Assembly (NCBI RefSeq): GCF_040802235.1
Contig: NC_133156.1
Span: 188,301,851-188,365,850, forward strand
DNA from: Manis javanica
Lineage: Eukaryota; Chordata; Mammalia; Pholidota; Manidae
DNA length: 64,000 nucleotides
Reading direction: 5' to 3'
The notes beneath the pieces were generated by a model. That model did not search any database. It had not been told where the DNA came from and saw only the letters and a list, made by a program, of their open reading frames with translations. A program made the position numbers and the translations under genes. Position 1 is the first letter of the stretch. The number at the start of each line of letters is the position of its first letter. Shown one piece after another: positions 35,945 to 47,889 of this stretch.

Positions 35945-36220
35945 TGTTAATAGCAGCTTGCACTGAGAGGGACTTACAGTGTGCCAGGGACTGCTCCAAG
36001 TGCTTTGTATACATCCTCTCATTCTACCATCACAAGAGCCCTAGGACAGAGGCATTAGTAGCATTCTCATCCCTGTTTTGCAGGTAAGAAAAAAGGCATG
36101 GAGAGGTTAACTGACTTGTCTAATGTCATAGATTTGGGATGGGAGGGAGGCAGGATTTGAACTCAGCAGTCTGGCTCCAGAGCCCGTGCTCTTCAACACT
36201 GTAACTCGCTTCCTCCTAGA
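35945..36220 (-). mobile_element. MIR SINE, antisense, near full length
   Basis: The whole reverse order is present: 'cagtgtgccagggactgctccaagtgctttgtatacatcctctcattc', 'gagaggttaactgacttgtctaatgtc', 'ggcaggatttgaactcagcagtctggctccagagcccgtgctcttcaacactgt'. It is one of the best preserved MIRs in the window. Confidence 0.9.
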
Positions 36221-36829
36221 TAAACGCCTCTAGCCTTTGGTTGCCAGCACTAAGGCCTCTGAACATCTGGGACTCCCCGGGACCTGCTGACTTATATCTG
36301 GAGAGCTGCCTTATATCTGGAGCTGTTGCCGACCTGTCTGTGATCAAGGCCGCTCTCACTGCACCCCTACTGCTGCCAAACCCTTGTCTTTATTTCTGCT
36401 GCCTGTCGGCCATGTCCTGCCCCAGCCTGCCACATTGCTGCTGACAGATGCGGCCACTGTGGCTGCTCCTGGTAGTGTGGGGCTGCTGTAAAGAGCCAGC
36501 TCTTCTACCCCAACTGATGGAGATGTGCCCCCCAACCTTGATGGCACAGTTCAGGGAGGAGTGTTTCTGTCCTCTCAAGGAACCTTGCTCTTTCAAGTGG
36601 ACAGGTTTTCCTTCAATGAAACAGGATCAAGTTCCAAAGGGACAAAGGTGATTTTCATAATGACCCTGTGCAGACTTGTGCAAACCCTCATAAACACAGC
36701 CGGGCCCCTTAGTGGCACACAGGGAGGAACTCTCCCTAAGAACTCTCCCCAACTTCAGAATGAGTTCCCAGGTCTTGGTCCACAGAGTTGGGGACAGCCT
36801 TTATCTCCTCCCCTTGTTGAGAAGAGATC
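36221..36829. other. No gene recognised
   Basis: A 67-codon frame at 36448-36651 begins with a leucine-rich, signal-peptide-like stretch (MRPLWLLLVVWGCC), but the context and the rest of the frame give no support. See the rejected list. Confidence 0.4.
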
Positions 36830-37030
36830 ACAGTTTAGGCTTTGCAGCTAGATGAGGATTTGAGTCCTGGTCTACCATTTGCTAGCCCTGTGATCTTAGG
36901 CAAATAGAAGCTTAGCCACTACTCTATGCCTTGGTTGTCTTATGTGTAAAATGAGGGTAATGATATCTGCCTCAAAGTCTTTTGGAGGTTACATGTGGTA
37001 CAATGTGAAAGCTAAAGCTTTAAATTTATT
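36830..37030 (+). mobile_element. MIR SINE, sense
   Basis: 'gaggatttgagtcctggtctaccatttgctagccctgtgatcttaggcaaatag', 'gtcttatgtgtaaaatgagggtaatgatatctgcctc', 'ggaggttacatgtgg' follow the sense MIR order. Confidence 0.85.
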
Positions 37031-37355
37031 TTAAGCCAGCATAAAATAAATTTTGGTGAATGATAATTCTTATTTTTGAGTTTTAACCCTGATGGATGGG
37101 AGTGACCTTTGGGTCCCCAAATCCTTAATAATTTTTTGATGGGTGTGGGGGTAGCTTATGCACACAGGGTTGCTCATGACTTATAGCTTGCTCTTCATCC
37201 ACTTTTAATCTGGGTCCTGGCTGGAGAATAGTGGGTTTGGTAACTCACAAAGGCAGGCAGAAGTGGTGGCAGGCTGGAGGTGAGGCCCCCTATCCACAGC
37301 TGGTGCTGAAAAAGATATGCCTGCCAGTTTACCCTCCACTCCCCTTTTCAATCAG

Positions 37356-37608
37356 GTGACTGACTCTTCCTCTTTGGATGTTGGCGGTGGTTGTTTTGTT
37401 TCCTGTCATGGCTATACCAAGTTTATTTCTGATGTCACCTGCAGAGAAATCATCTGTGATTTGTGCTATGTTCAGGGCCCACCCAACCTGAGGGTCAGCC
37501 CTGGCAAGCAACTGACTCCTGGAAATGCTAATGATGTACAATCCTACTTCTATCTCACCTCCTGCCACTCACAACCATCCTCAACTCCAAATATTTTAGC
37601 CACAAAAG
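37356..37608 (+). other. Exon-like open segment (candidate only)
   Basis: A pyrimidine tract and AATCAG at 37350-37355 form a good 3' splice site. AAAAG followed by GTATGT at 37609-37614 forms an acceptable 5' splice site. The 253 bases between are open in one frame throughout (the frame runs 37317-37625) and include the cysteine-containing phrase DVTCREIICDLCYVQGP. I do not recognise the protein, and random sequence yields such combinations fairly often. It could be a cassette exon of a non-coding RNA, a decayed exon, or chance. Confidence 0.2.
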
Positions 37609-38734
37609 GTATGTTTTTTTGTTAAAACTTTAACCTTTCTTTTGCCTGGCTTTTTTTTCTGGTCCCAAGTCTAGGAGCTACATCTGATTCATGTAATCGA
37701 TAAAGGGTTGTAAATGGCACTCCTGATGGGACTCAGAGGAAAGAGCCCCACTGGGAACAAATGCAAAAAGATGACCAAGGAGATGGCCCTTCATAGGTGA
37801 ATGAAAGATGCCAGTGTCCTGACTGTTAAACACTATATTATCAACATTTGACCTTAAAGTAAGTGTGTATGTGGGGTTTGGGGCAGGGGAGTGGGGTTAA
37901 ATCCACATTCAGAGACCTAATTTGAAGATAGTTTTCTTTCCTGCTTTTCCTGCCTGTCTTTTATTGTAAGCAAGCAGCCCAGCACCCAAACTCATTACAG
38001 AGGTCTGTGATGTCTTCAGCTAAGACGGCTTGACTTATATATAAGTATAAAAGTCCTGGCTGGCCCAGACTCTTGTGACCAAAGTGGAATTTTGAAACAT
38101 TTCCCTGAGATAAAATGCCATGTGATCCTTTGTGGGGGTTTCCTGACCCCCCCAGAAACCCTTGAGTCCTTGAGGGAACAGAATTTAAGGCAATGGGAAG
38201 AAAAAATGATGCAAATATAGTTACCTGTGAAAGGAAAACAAAGGAAAGGAGGAAGTGGAGGGAGCAAATGATGAGAGAGATTGAAATAAAATTACACAGG
38301 AAAGGGCAGGGGAAATCAGGGAGGCTCCAATGAGGTCCTGCGTTCATATACGCACCCACGCACAAATTGAAGAAAAGGTGCAAAGGAAACAACACAATTG
38401 TATGTGTGCGTGGAAGAGAAGGCTGGAGGGAGAGAGGGAAAAAGAGGGAATGGAGATCCTGAGATCTCCAGATCTAGGGTCAAGCTGGAAGAACAGGCAG
38501 GGTAAGACAGGAGACTGGGTGGGGAATCCCAGACGAGGCCGTTTGCAGAAAGACAGGCCGATGGAAATTCCACAAGTGACTTGAGAGATTCATATCCGAA
38601 ACAGTAAACACACACTCTGTGTATATTTTAATCGATGCTGATGTTCTATCTAGACTAGAGAAAAATTCTTCCTGGCCTTGGACACGTTGAGATTTTTAGA
38701 TTTCAACACACCTAAATCATCTTCCACGTGGCCT
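37609..38734. other. No gene recognised; left flank of the upstream CpG island
   Basis: This is unique-looking sequence. An antisense frame of 144 codons (37961-38395) reads through A/G-rich DNA and has no recognisable domain. No repeat is recognised. Confidence 0.45.
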
Positions 38735-39125
38735 CCTACTTCTCCGCAGTCCTGCCGGGTAGGGAGACCCGCGGAGCGCGCGGGCGCGGGGACCACCGCT
38801 CAGGACTCCCCCGCCGGGTCTGCGGGCCCGGAGCCCGGGCTTCCCAGGCGCGCCCGGGGTTATTGTTCTCCCGCGATTCGCGGGCAGTGGGAGGGGCGGG
38901 GGAGCGGCGCGCGCCGGCCACCCTGCAGGGGCGCCCCGCCTCTCCGCGGGGCCAAGGCCACCTGAGGCTGGGTCCGCTGGGGCCCGTTTCCGCCTTTTCC
39001 GCAGGTCTGCAGCTCCCGGGAGGGGAAGCCGGGGTCGGCGTCCCGGTGGCGCGCTGCGGCTCCCGCGGCCGCCCGGGCGCTTTAGCTCGGGGGCGGGACG
39101 CCGGGACGCACCCTCCCGGTATTAG
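38735..39125. promoter_or_regulatory. CpG island (upstream, compact)
   Basis: About 390 bases are very rich in C, G and CpG (GCGCGC, CCCGCGG, GGGGCGGGG and similar), against AT-rich flanks. GC-box motifs for Sp/KLF factors occur (for example GGGGCGGGGG near 38894-38903). Long open frames on both strands here (139 and 132 codons) come from composition. The island is most likely an unmethylated promoter or enhancer: perhaps an alternative first exon of the gene at 53 kb, or the start of a divergent non-coding RNA. No initiation site can be fixed from sequence. Confidence 0.75.
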
Positions 39126-39137
39126 AACATTCACCTT

Positions 39138-39147
39138 CTATTTATAG
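39138..39147. promoter_or_regulatory. MEF2-type / TATA-like box CTATTTATAG
   Basis: The ten bases match the MEF2 consensus YTA(A/T)4TAR on both strands and also contain a TATA-like TATAAATAG on the minus strand. It lies just right of the CpG island, so on the minus strand it would be placed to direct initiation into the island. Confidence 0.5.
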
Positions 39148-39149
39148 AC

Positions 39150-39939
39150 ACTCCTCCGACCGCAGACCAACTCGCCCTTACTCGCCTCCCCTCCTTGGTG
39201 AGGGGGGACGAAAAATCCTACCTACAAGGAAGATCCTAATCCATAATAAGGAAGAATTCTGTTTGGTGCATTCCTTTGTAAGTCCGAGTATTAATTGCAG
39301 GTTTGGTGCGATTTCTTTGACACAGGGAATTCCCCAATTTTCTGAAGCTTTAAAACCTACACGACTTTTTTTTTTACACTAAACGTGTGAAATGAATTCG
39401 TCTCTTTTGAGTTCATGAAATATTCGCCAAGAATTTGCTCAAACTGGATAAGGCTCAAACCCGTTGCGTTCAGAGGAAAGATGTTTCTAGCTGGCTTTCT
39501 CTGGTAAAAGCCAGCAATTCTAACCGTCTAACCATAGAATTTATTTGGGAGAGGAAGCATATGAAGGGGAAATATTGCACATTTCAAGCAGAAGGGAAGT
39601 TGTCTTAGGGTTTTTTTTTTTTAATTGTGGCTTTTGGATACTAACTTCATGCTTTTAGATGTACACTTCACAGGTGATTGTAGGTGATTAAAAATTCTTA
39701 CCTAGTCACGTTAACATTTGCAGTAATTAAAACGGGGAATTTTTAAAAAATGTAATTTATTTCTCATAATTTGGTTATTTGTGGTGCAGTCAACGCTACA
39801 GAGGAAACCTTTCATCTTGGTTTCTATTTAGTTTCGCTTTCTAAACTCCAGAGGCAACCAAAGAAATATAGCCCTTTAGATTAATTAAGAAAAAGAATAT
39901 ATGTAGATAAAGACTTTTTTTTTGTTCAATATAGGCCTT
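39150..39939. other. No gene or repeat recognised; right flank of the island
   Basis: This is AT-rich, repeat-free sequence with homopolymer runs (T runs near 39367 and 39610). Position next to a CpG island and lack of repeats fit a regulatory flank, without direct proof. Confidence 0.45.
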
Positions 39940-40275
39940 TTTTTGAGACAATTTTTTAGAACAACTTTAGGTTTACAACAAAATTGAGAAGGATGTACAG
40001 AGGTTTCCCATAAACCCGCTGCCTCCACACACGCACAGCCTCCCACCCCCCATTATCCACATCACTCACCAGAGTGATCCATTCTTTACCAGGGTTGAGC
40101 CTATGTTTTGACACATCGTGATCACCCCAAGTCCATGGTTTCCCTTAAGGTTCACTCTTGATGTTGTACATTTTATGGGTCTGGACAAATGTATAATGAC
40201 ATATATTCATTTTTATAATGTTGTAGAAAGTATTTTCACTGCCCCTAAAGTCCTCTGAGCTGTGTATAGCCCTGT
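39940..40275 (-). mobile_element. Old L1 fragment, antisense
   Basis: 'aacaactttaggtttacaacaaaattgagaaggatgtacagaggtttcccataaacccgctgcctcc' (39960-40026, in pieces), 'gacacatcgtgatcaccccaag' and 'atgggtctggacaaatgtataatgac' match the same L1 segment as 28540-28800. Confidence 0.8.
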
Positions 40276-40510
40276 TTTTTAATGCATAGCTGAACCACAT
40301 ATTGGTCACCATGTAGATAATTCTAAGACTGCTGAATGCAAGCAAAATAATGTCTAATGTGCCATTCTTGCTAACACCTTGTCTATGAAGTGAGAAGTGC
40401 CTCTAACAACAGTATTGTAGTGTGATTTTGCTGTGGAGAGTACTGTGCCCTAGTACTGTGTAAGTATTTAATAAAGGTAAATAATGACCACAGTAGCAAT
40501 TGTTAGAGTG

Positions 40511-40940
40511 TATTATAAAATACTTATTTGATGGTAGGACCCCCTGTGAAAGACAGTTGGGCAACAGACATCACGTTTTAAAACGTCTATGCCCCTTAGG
40601 ATCCAGCAATTCCACTCTTGGGCGTTCATGTTGCAGAGGCAGTATACATATCTTTTTTTGTACTGATTGGTAAGGATCTCCAAGAAAAGTGGAGAAAAGA
40701 AAGATGCAAAAACAATAAATACTATCATTTCCATTACAAAAGTAAATATAAATGCAAATATTAACTTTTGTATATATATATGGAAATACTTTTAAGACTG
40801 GTAACTATGTTTGTCTTTTGGGAGGTAACTAGGAGGCTAGGATAAGAAAGAAAACTTATTTTCTATTATCTATTCTTTGGTATCTTTGAATTTTGTTCCT
40901 TGAGCATGCATTATCTTTTTTAAAAATTTAATTAAAAATA
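40511..40940 (+). mobile_element. Old L1 ORF2 end and 3' region, sense
   Basis: 'gatccagcaattccactcttgggc', 'ggaaatacttttaagactggtaactatgtttgtcttttgggaggtaac' and the T-rich end 'gaattttgttccttgagcatgcattatcttttt' follow an old L1. Heavily degraded. Confidence 0.6.
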
Positions 40941-41554
40941 CCTTTAAATTTATTTATAAATTTACGCAAATATGGTATATTGCTCTTTAATTTGTAGAAG
41001 TTTTATATTTGGGATTGTTGTCATTTTAGAGATGTTTACTGTGATGAAATAAAACACAAGAAAAAAGCTAAGCTATGCTTAACTTTTATCTTCTGCACTC
41101 TTTCAACCTAGCTCTACCTGATCTATGATTTATCCTAGAAAAGCTTCATCCAGAGGTTGATAGAACTCTATTACCAGCATATTTAAGAAAGTGGGTTGTT
41201 GATTTTTTTCCCCGTCTATTCCTCCAGCATGTTATGAAGGAGAGTAGTGGCAGAGTTCAAGGTCTAGAGAGTATCTATTATAAAATCATTATTTAAAGAA
41301 ATTATAACTTATCCACTTTTTGTTTGCACCAGATTATCACTTAAAACAAAGTCCTGTTTATCAGAATTCATATTTCCTGCAATGACATCTAAGTTAGAGA
41401 TCAAGTGGTCAGATTTCTAAATATGCTAGTAGGATAACGTGCAGAGTACTTCTGCCTCTGTTATAAAAGTGAAAACACGGTCATTGGGGTAGACAAGGTG
41501 TGTGTGCCATGGATTATTCCAGAAATTACCCAGATTATTTATATTTTCAATTTT
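40941..41554. other. No gene or clear repeat recognised
   Basis: AT-rich sequence; no frame or motif of note. Confidence 0.45.
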
Positions 41555-41680
41555 ATTGGAGGTATTTTTTTCTTTCCAGCTTTATTTAGATGTAATTGAC
41601 ATGTAACAGTTTATAAGTTTAAGGTGTATAATGTACTCATTTGATACACTTAAATATTGCAAAATGATGTAGGTATTTCT
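41555..41680 (-). mobile_element. L1 3' UTR fragment, antisense
   Basis: 'agctttatttagatgtaattgacatgtaacagtttataagtttaaggtgtataatgtactcatttgatac' is the reverse of a common L1 3' UTR. Confidence 0.75.
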
Positions 41681-42799
41681 TACCTAAGTTCATGTAAATT
41701 TATACAGCTGCTCTTCAGTATAAGAACAGAAATTGGGCAGGACTGATATTGCCAGGGCAGTTTCCTCCTGGGGACCCAGCACCAATCCCTTGTGATGAAG
41801 ATGATGAAGATGAAGAGGAGAGGGGTGTCTTTGAACAAACAGAAATGTTGGGAGTTTATGTGCATATGAGCTAATGTATGTAGAGCACTTTGCCAGAGAC
41901 TGGCAGATAAAAATGGCTCAAAATGGAATTATTGTTGGAATGGGGAGAGACAATAGTCTCTTGGGTCACAAGTTGTATTTGGGGTTGAAGAAAAGGGCTG
42001 CCCAGCCTATACTCCACTTTTTTAAGAACTGCAATGTCCCTGTGCAATGATCCCCACTTTCAAGTATCACCAAGTGAACCACTTTCATGATTTGTACTGT
42101 TCCTTGACACCAGCTCTACTATGACTTACAGAGAATTCTTAAAAATATTAATTTAAGATTTCTCTCTAGCTTAGCTTTGCTTCAAGCAATAATCATGGCT
42201 TTTAGGTGTCAGTGATATATATAATATGCATATAATATCAGAATAAAAAATGTCTGGAAACCTGCTGAAAGTATCTTGTGTAGAATGTTGACCCATTTGG
42301 GATGCATGTCATCACATAATTGTCCTTGACTATCCTGCCTAGCCTGAAGAGGACCCTGTGAGATGCTAGGCAGTGACTTCTCCCCTTAAATATCATAGAT
42401 TTGGTTTGGGGTGGCTGCTTTGGGAGTTGGACAAGCGTAATAATCACCTGCTACTCATACTGCAAGGCAGAGACTTTCACGGCAGAAAGCTTTCCAGTTC
42501 TCGGCCACGCATGATTAGACCTGCGTATATTCATGCATCTGTGTTTCCATATTCTGGTATATGGTTGCACTGCTGCTGATCTCAGCTCAGAAATGACACT
42601 TTCAAATAAACATACTCCAGGCAACTACTTAAGAACAAGATTAGATTATGCAGGTAGTGAAGAAGTCAGGGAGGGTGGGAGGGTTTCAGGAGCAGAGCCC
42701 CACTGTGTTGCAGAGTGAGGTCACAGAAAACATTCTTTAGGAATTGACCTATAAGATACACTGGCATATGTTATAGCATGCATAGAAAGGAATATAGAG
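41681..42799. other. No gene recognised
   Basis: A short purine-rich GATGAAGAT-type repeat lies at about 41796-41822. No recognised repeat or exon. Confidence 0.45.
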
Positions 42800-43095
42800 A
42801 ATGAAAGTGTGCTGTTTTAAAAAAAATCAAGTGGATACTCCTGTGTCTACCACTCATCTTAAGAAATAGAATATTCCTAGCTCCTTAGAAGCCCCTGAGT
42901 GCCCACTTCTGAATGAATTTGCTCCCTGGCTTCTCTCAGGAACTTCCTTTCTAAATTTTGTTTGCTTTATATTTGAATGGGTATGTATGTATTCCTGAAT
43001 AACATGTGTTCAGCTTTATCTGCTTTTTGAACTAGAAATAGAAGAAATCCTTGATGACTTACCTTTTTCACTCAACATTTTATATGTGAGTCTCA
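42800..43095 (-). mobile_element. Old L1 3' fragment, antisense, probable
   Basis: 'caagtggatactcctgtgtctaccactcatcttaagaaatagaatattcc' and 'gacttacctttttcactcaacattttatatgtgag' resemble antisense L1 3' sequence. Confidence 0.5.
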
Positions 43096-44935
43096 TCCAG
43101 TCCTTTCCTTTCTCTCCCCATTGTAGACCTCTGGTCCAGGTCCCCTCTGAGATTCTTGCATTTACCTCCAGACTAGGCTCTCTATTGACAAATTCCTCCC
43201 TCCAGAATTCACTGGGCAAACCACCACCAAATATTCACCTTAAAATGCAAAGTTATATTTCAGACTGTTTTTTAGCAGCATACTAAGTGGCATGAGACAT
43301 GTTTGTTATATTAAAAAGTTTTGTACAATACATATTACAAATCACATAGATCAAAATGTTAACAGTGGCTCTTTCTAGACAGTAGGATTATAGACAATTT
43401 AATTTCTTTCTTTGTGATTTTTCTATATTTTCCAGGTGTTCGATGGATTACATGAAGCCTTGGAAGAGGCTTTGGTCTTCCCTGTGTTTATTTTTCTAAC
43501 TCTGAGTGGTTTCTGGGATGTGACCTGGTGGAGAAGTGTGCCTGTGGGGTCTGAGGGCAGAACACAGAGTCCCCATTCTGAGAGACACATTCATATTTAG
43601 AGCCTCTGGATTTTTCTCCCACTCCGAGTCCAGAGCATCATCTTATCTGAGGTGGGGTAGCCTGGCCCTTCATCTGTCCTAAATAGGGCCAGCATCATGG
43701 ATGTGCCTCGCCTTCTGCTACTATCCTGTCTGGAAAGTCTTGATTTTATTCTTGGATCCATGTTTTGTATGTAAAGTCTGATGGAGCAATGGAGCACGAG
43801 AAGAGGGAATATGCATGACACAAACAGCTGCTGTTCTTGCTGCCTCCTGAGCCCTGAATTGTGGTTGTCCCACATGCTTGGGAGTTCAGTGAGGTGTGAG
43901 CATGTTTCATCTTTGACTGAATAAGTGGGGGTGCTGACAGCTCTGAGAGATGCTTTCCATTCAAAGTTGGACTTGTTTTGAAGGCAGAAAAAGGGCAATG
44001 ACCCTCTAAAAACATAAACAGCCAAAAACTAACATATCCATTTTTACTTTTGGTAGTCTCTGTCTTAGCCAACCACATACAGAGAAGACAGAAGGACAAG
44101 GAAATATAGGGCACCCCCTAATCCATTTCCTTTCAGTCTTAACTTACTCATCCATAAGCTGAAGGTAGAGTATTGGTAGAGTGTGTAAATATCAAGAAGT
44201 GAAATAAAAACAGCTGAGTCAGTTTTGTGCAGCATTCCCACTGTTCTGAGAAGAACAAAATACATATTCACATATAAGCTACAAAATATGAATTAGATAA
44301 TTTCAGTGATTCTGCTTATAAGTTAAATGCTCTTATATATGCATTGTTTTCTCTTACATATGCATTTAAAACTGGTATTTCACAATATAAAAATGAATAA
44401 TAAAAATCAGGCTAATAATTTCAATCTTCAGTTTTTGTTTAGAACAGCATTAAGTAACATTTTTTAAAAACATAACAACTTGAGAGAGAGACTATGGAAG
44501 AAAGAAAACCTTTTTATTCTAGAACTTTTAACAGCACTTTGTTTTGGGCTCTGCAAACTATACTTCCAAATCTATGGTTTATGTTGTCTTGTAGTTTGTG
44601 AAAACCCAGGCCTGTTCTCTACAACTATTGCCTCTGCTCTGAATTCTCAAAGCTCATTTCAAGACCTGTAAGTTAAGCGTTGACCCTTCCTTCTAAGCCT
44701 CTGCTGCACAAGATTTGTAACCTGAGGGAATGGACTGGGGTATAGGAAATGCAGGGAAACCACATTAGTGAATAACTTACCCCCTATATAAAAAAACAAA
44801 ACAGAACAATACCTAGCAACTATCAATTTCTCAAAGGCAAGGGCTTTCTTCCTTTTCCCTGCGCTTACCACAGTATTTTCCTGTAATTGGGACTTAATAG
44901 CTGTCCTTTCCTTAGTTTTGCTCAATTAAGTTTAA
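43096..44935. other. No gene recognised
   Basis: The longest frame is antisense, 142 codons (43597-44025), overlapped by another of 122 codons in a second frame. Neither shows a domain or codon pattern I recognise. A short stretch near 43365-43430 resembles an L1 tail. Confidence 0.4.
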
Positions 44936-45100
44936 ATCACTTTTTTCATCATGCTATTCCAGTTCTCAAACACCGTCAAAAGCTCCCTATTGCCTTCTCC
45001 TATACGTTGAAAAATTAACTAGGCATTTAAGGTTCTATAATCTGGGCTCAATCTACTTTTCCAAGTTTATCTCTCAAAACTCTCTAGAACTCAGTAAGTA
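44936..45100 (+). mobile_element. L2 LINE fragment, sense
   Basis: 'ctcaaacaccgtcaaaagctccctattgccttctcctatacgttgaaaaattaactaggcatttaaggttctataatctgggctcaatc' follows L2 order. Confidence 0.6.
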
Positions 45101-46539
45101 ACTGTTGAGCAAATACAGCATGATTGGATTACACAGTTCCTAGGAGTTACAGTAACTACAGATGAATAAATCATTAGGCCTTTTAGGGCTACGTTTATGT
45201 AATAGATGCAGGTTACCATTAATGCCCCAGTATTGGGAGCTAGTGACGAGTGTTTAGAGATCCTAATTGGGGATCATAAGATGTGTGATTCTGAAAAGAG
45301 TCATCTCTGCAGGATCACAGTCTGGCTTCTGCAGTAACCAGGGACCCAAAACTGGTCAGACAGAAGCCTGCAGCTCTGGCTTAGTCCACCTGGGAGTGGT
45401 GCGGCCCCTGGGCCGCGTGGCTTGCCCTGCAGAGCTCCCTACCTGGGCTCAGGTGAGCTTCTTCATGTGGGAGTTTGAGGACCATGAAATCATAGCCATT
45501 ACTAAGGGTCAGAGTTTTGTATGCTAGTAATGAGCCATTAAGGAAAACTTTGGGCAGAGACAGGCTTCTAAGGCAGTAAGACCCAAGCAGGGGCTATTCT
45601 TAGTGTACCTTTGTGGGAAACAGTTGCATCTCCAGCTTGCCTGCTCTGGGTCGATTCAAAACCCAGACATGGTTGGCAGAAAGATTAAGAGCCATCACAT
45701 TCATTCCTTGTTTTGGGGTTCGAAGACTCCTAAATCTTTTCAGAAAACTACCTTTTTATCCCCAAACTTTCTGGTAATTCCACTTATCAACCCTGATTTC
45801 AGGGAGCTATTTCTTCTCTCTAACCTAAATCTCTACAGCTAATTATCTTCTTCATCTCATCCCTCTCTGTCAACTTTAGAAGGCCTCTGTGTCTATTGCT
45901 TATTGACACAAAACTAATATTACAATCACATTATTGTTTCACCCCTCTGGTTGTTATTAGCACTGGCAGCACACTAGGAGGTATATAAAAATACATAAGC
46001 AAACACGTATTTAGGTCAGTCTTTACATAAAGCTTTGTAAAATCCAGTAATGTTCAAGTGTTTCTAAATTGGGAATGGGGAAGTAGGCAAATGTAGGTAA
46101 CAGAGAGGCTAGAGTGTGTTCTGTATCTCTGACTGTGGCCCAGTCTTCAAGAGCCATCACTCTTCTCCCACCCAGCCTGGGAGGGCAACTTAACCAGATA
46201 AATGCTCTTGAACCATGTGTGGGAGAGGCAGGGAGCTGAGAGGGGATACCATGGGGGGTAGAAACTATGTGGGCCTGCAGAAGGATTCAGCTTGGAGCAT
46301 GGTGGGGAGGCCTGCATGAAAACCTGCCGCAACCTCATGTATAAACTGGAAGGAAATATGTGAGTCAAATGTGAGTTGTAACTATACCTTCCTAACCTTC
46401 CCTCAAAGTGCCCCAGCCAAAAGCAGAAATGAAAAACACACCGATGCACCCTATAATGAAAGCTATCCTGAGGCCTGGGGCCTAGGTGATCATGTCCTGT
46501 TTCTTACTTTTTTTCGCTTACAAAACATTTTAAAGATTT
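45101..46539. other. No gene recognised
   Basis: A donor-like CAGGTGAGC at about 45450-45458 lies inside an 86-codon frame (45267-45527), but there is no acceptor in keeping with an exon and no homology that I recognise. Confidence 0.4.
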
Positions 46540-47454
46540 GTTCATGTTGCAAGATTTATATTTAGTGCATTACTTCCAACGGCTGCATGTTCCATAGCAT
46601 CCACTCCATTTTACTCACTAAGTGTGCCTGTAACACATTGCCACCTCAAGTACTGTTGTGATGAATATCCTCAATTGTGTCTTAAAAGTTCGTTCAAGAG
46701 TTTCTTAGGGGTGTATATTCCAGGAGTGGGACTGCTGGGCTATCAGGAAGACACCCACTACATTTCATTAAGGATTGCTGGATAACTCCAAAATGACTGT
46801 ACCAGCTTTCACTCCCAGCATCAGTGCATGGGGTTTGCACTTCCTCCTGTCCTAGCCAACACTTGATGCTATCCAGCTTTCACATTTTTGCTATTTAATG
46901 GATGTAAATAAATTCTTGTTTTAATACACATTTATCTGGTTACAAGTGAGGTTGCATATCTCTTCATCTACTTGTTAGCCTCACAGGTTCTGTTCTGTAA
47001 ATTTGTTTATATCCTTTGGCTATTTTTTCTGTTGTGTTTCCTGTTTTGTTTTTTCCTCAATGATTTGTGGTTAATTCCTCATATAGTCTAGGTATTAATC
47101 TGTGTTGGTTTTAGCCCTTGGAAATACCTCTCAATCCATCAATTTTCTCTTGCCTATGGTATTCTTTGTTGAACAGAAAACTTTAATTTTGTTGTAGTCA
47201 AGTTCATCATTCTTTTGGTTATACAGTTAATGCTTTCAGTCTTATTTAAGAAATCATTTTCCTGTCTTAAGATTCCAAAGCTGTTCTTCTGTTTTTAATT
47301 TCTGTGAGCTTTATAGTTTTTCCTTTCACCATTAGGTTTTTTTTAAATTCATCTAGAGCTCACCTTTACATATGATAGAAGCTATGGATAAAATTTAATT
47401 TTTCTCCATGGTGAATCCATTTTCCTAACATTATGTATGAAACAAAGCCTCTAT
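46540..47454 (-). mobile_element. Old L1, antisense, first part
   Basis: 'tatattccaggagtgggactgctgggc', 'tttcactcccagcatcagtgcatggg', 'tcctttggctattttttc' and 'ttgaacagaaaactttaattttgttgtagtcaagttcatc' are reverse L1 ORF2 phrases in order. This L1 appears to continue at 47890-48470 and again at 49166-49340. Confidence 0.8.
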
Positions 47455-47885
47455 ATTAGGTGGGATTATCGCTCCCAATCCTTCATGTCCTCCCTGCTGT
47501 AGAATTATATACCCATGTCCTTTGCTATGTGATTTTGTACCACCTTCCACTGTTGATCTTGGACTTGGTCATGTGACTAATTTGGCCAATGGAATGTTAG
47601 AATATATGATGGGAGCAGAGGTGTTAAATGTGTTTGAGTGATTTGCCTTCACCTCTTGGGCTTCTGTCATTGTCAGAATAAACAAGCAATGAAGACCTGA
47701 ATTTAACCTATGTCCTGGAGCCATGCCAAGTGGAATGTGGCTGAGCCCAACCAAGTCTTGATGAGCCCAGATGAGATCAACAGAATCTCAGTTTACACAC
47801 AGGCCCATGAGGGAGAAAAAACAAATGCTGTTATAAGCCACTGATAGTCTGGGTTTGTTTATTATGTAGTATTATTACAATAGTT
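47455..47885. mobile_element. Insertion in L1: LTR-like repeat, family not named
   Basis: The block from 'aggtgggattatcgctcccaatcc' to 'ataagccactgatagtctgggtttgtttattatgtagtattattacaatag' interrupts the antisense L1. Its phrases ('gacttggtcatgtgactaatttggccaatgg', 'ttataagccactga') belong to a dispersed mammalian LTR-like repeat. Exact ends and duplication were not resolved. Confidence 0.5.
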
Positions 47886-47889
47886 GACT

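Noticed and set aside
36448..36651. 67-codon frame with signal-peptide-like start
   Set aside because: Leucine-rich start comes from CTG-rich DNA; poor start context and no recognisable homology in the remainder.
38728..39147. 139- and 132-codon overlapping frames on both strands of the upstream island
   Set aside because: Long frames on opposite strands arise from lack of AT-rich stop codons; no recognisable homology.
43597..44025. 142-codon minus-strand frame
   Set aside because: No domain recognised, overlapped by another frame of similar length, no splice or promoter context.
45267..45527. 86-codon frame with a donor-like CAGGTGAGC
   Set aside because: No acceptor at a matching position and no homology recognised.
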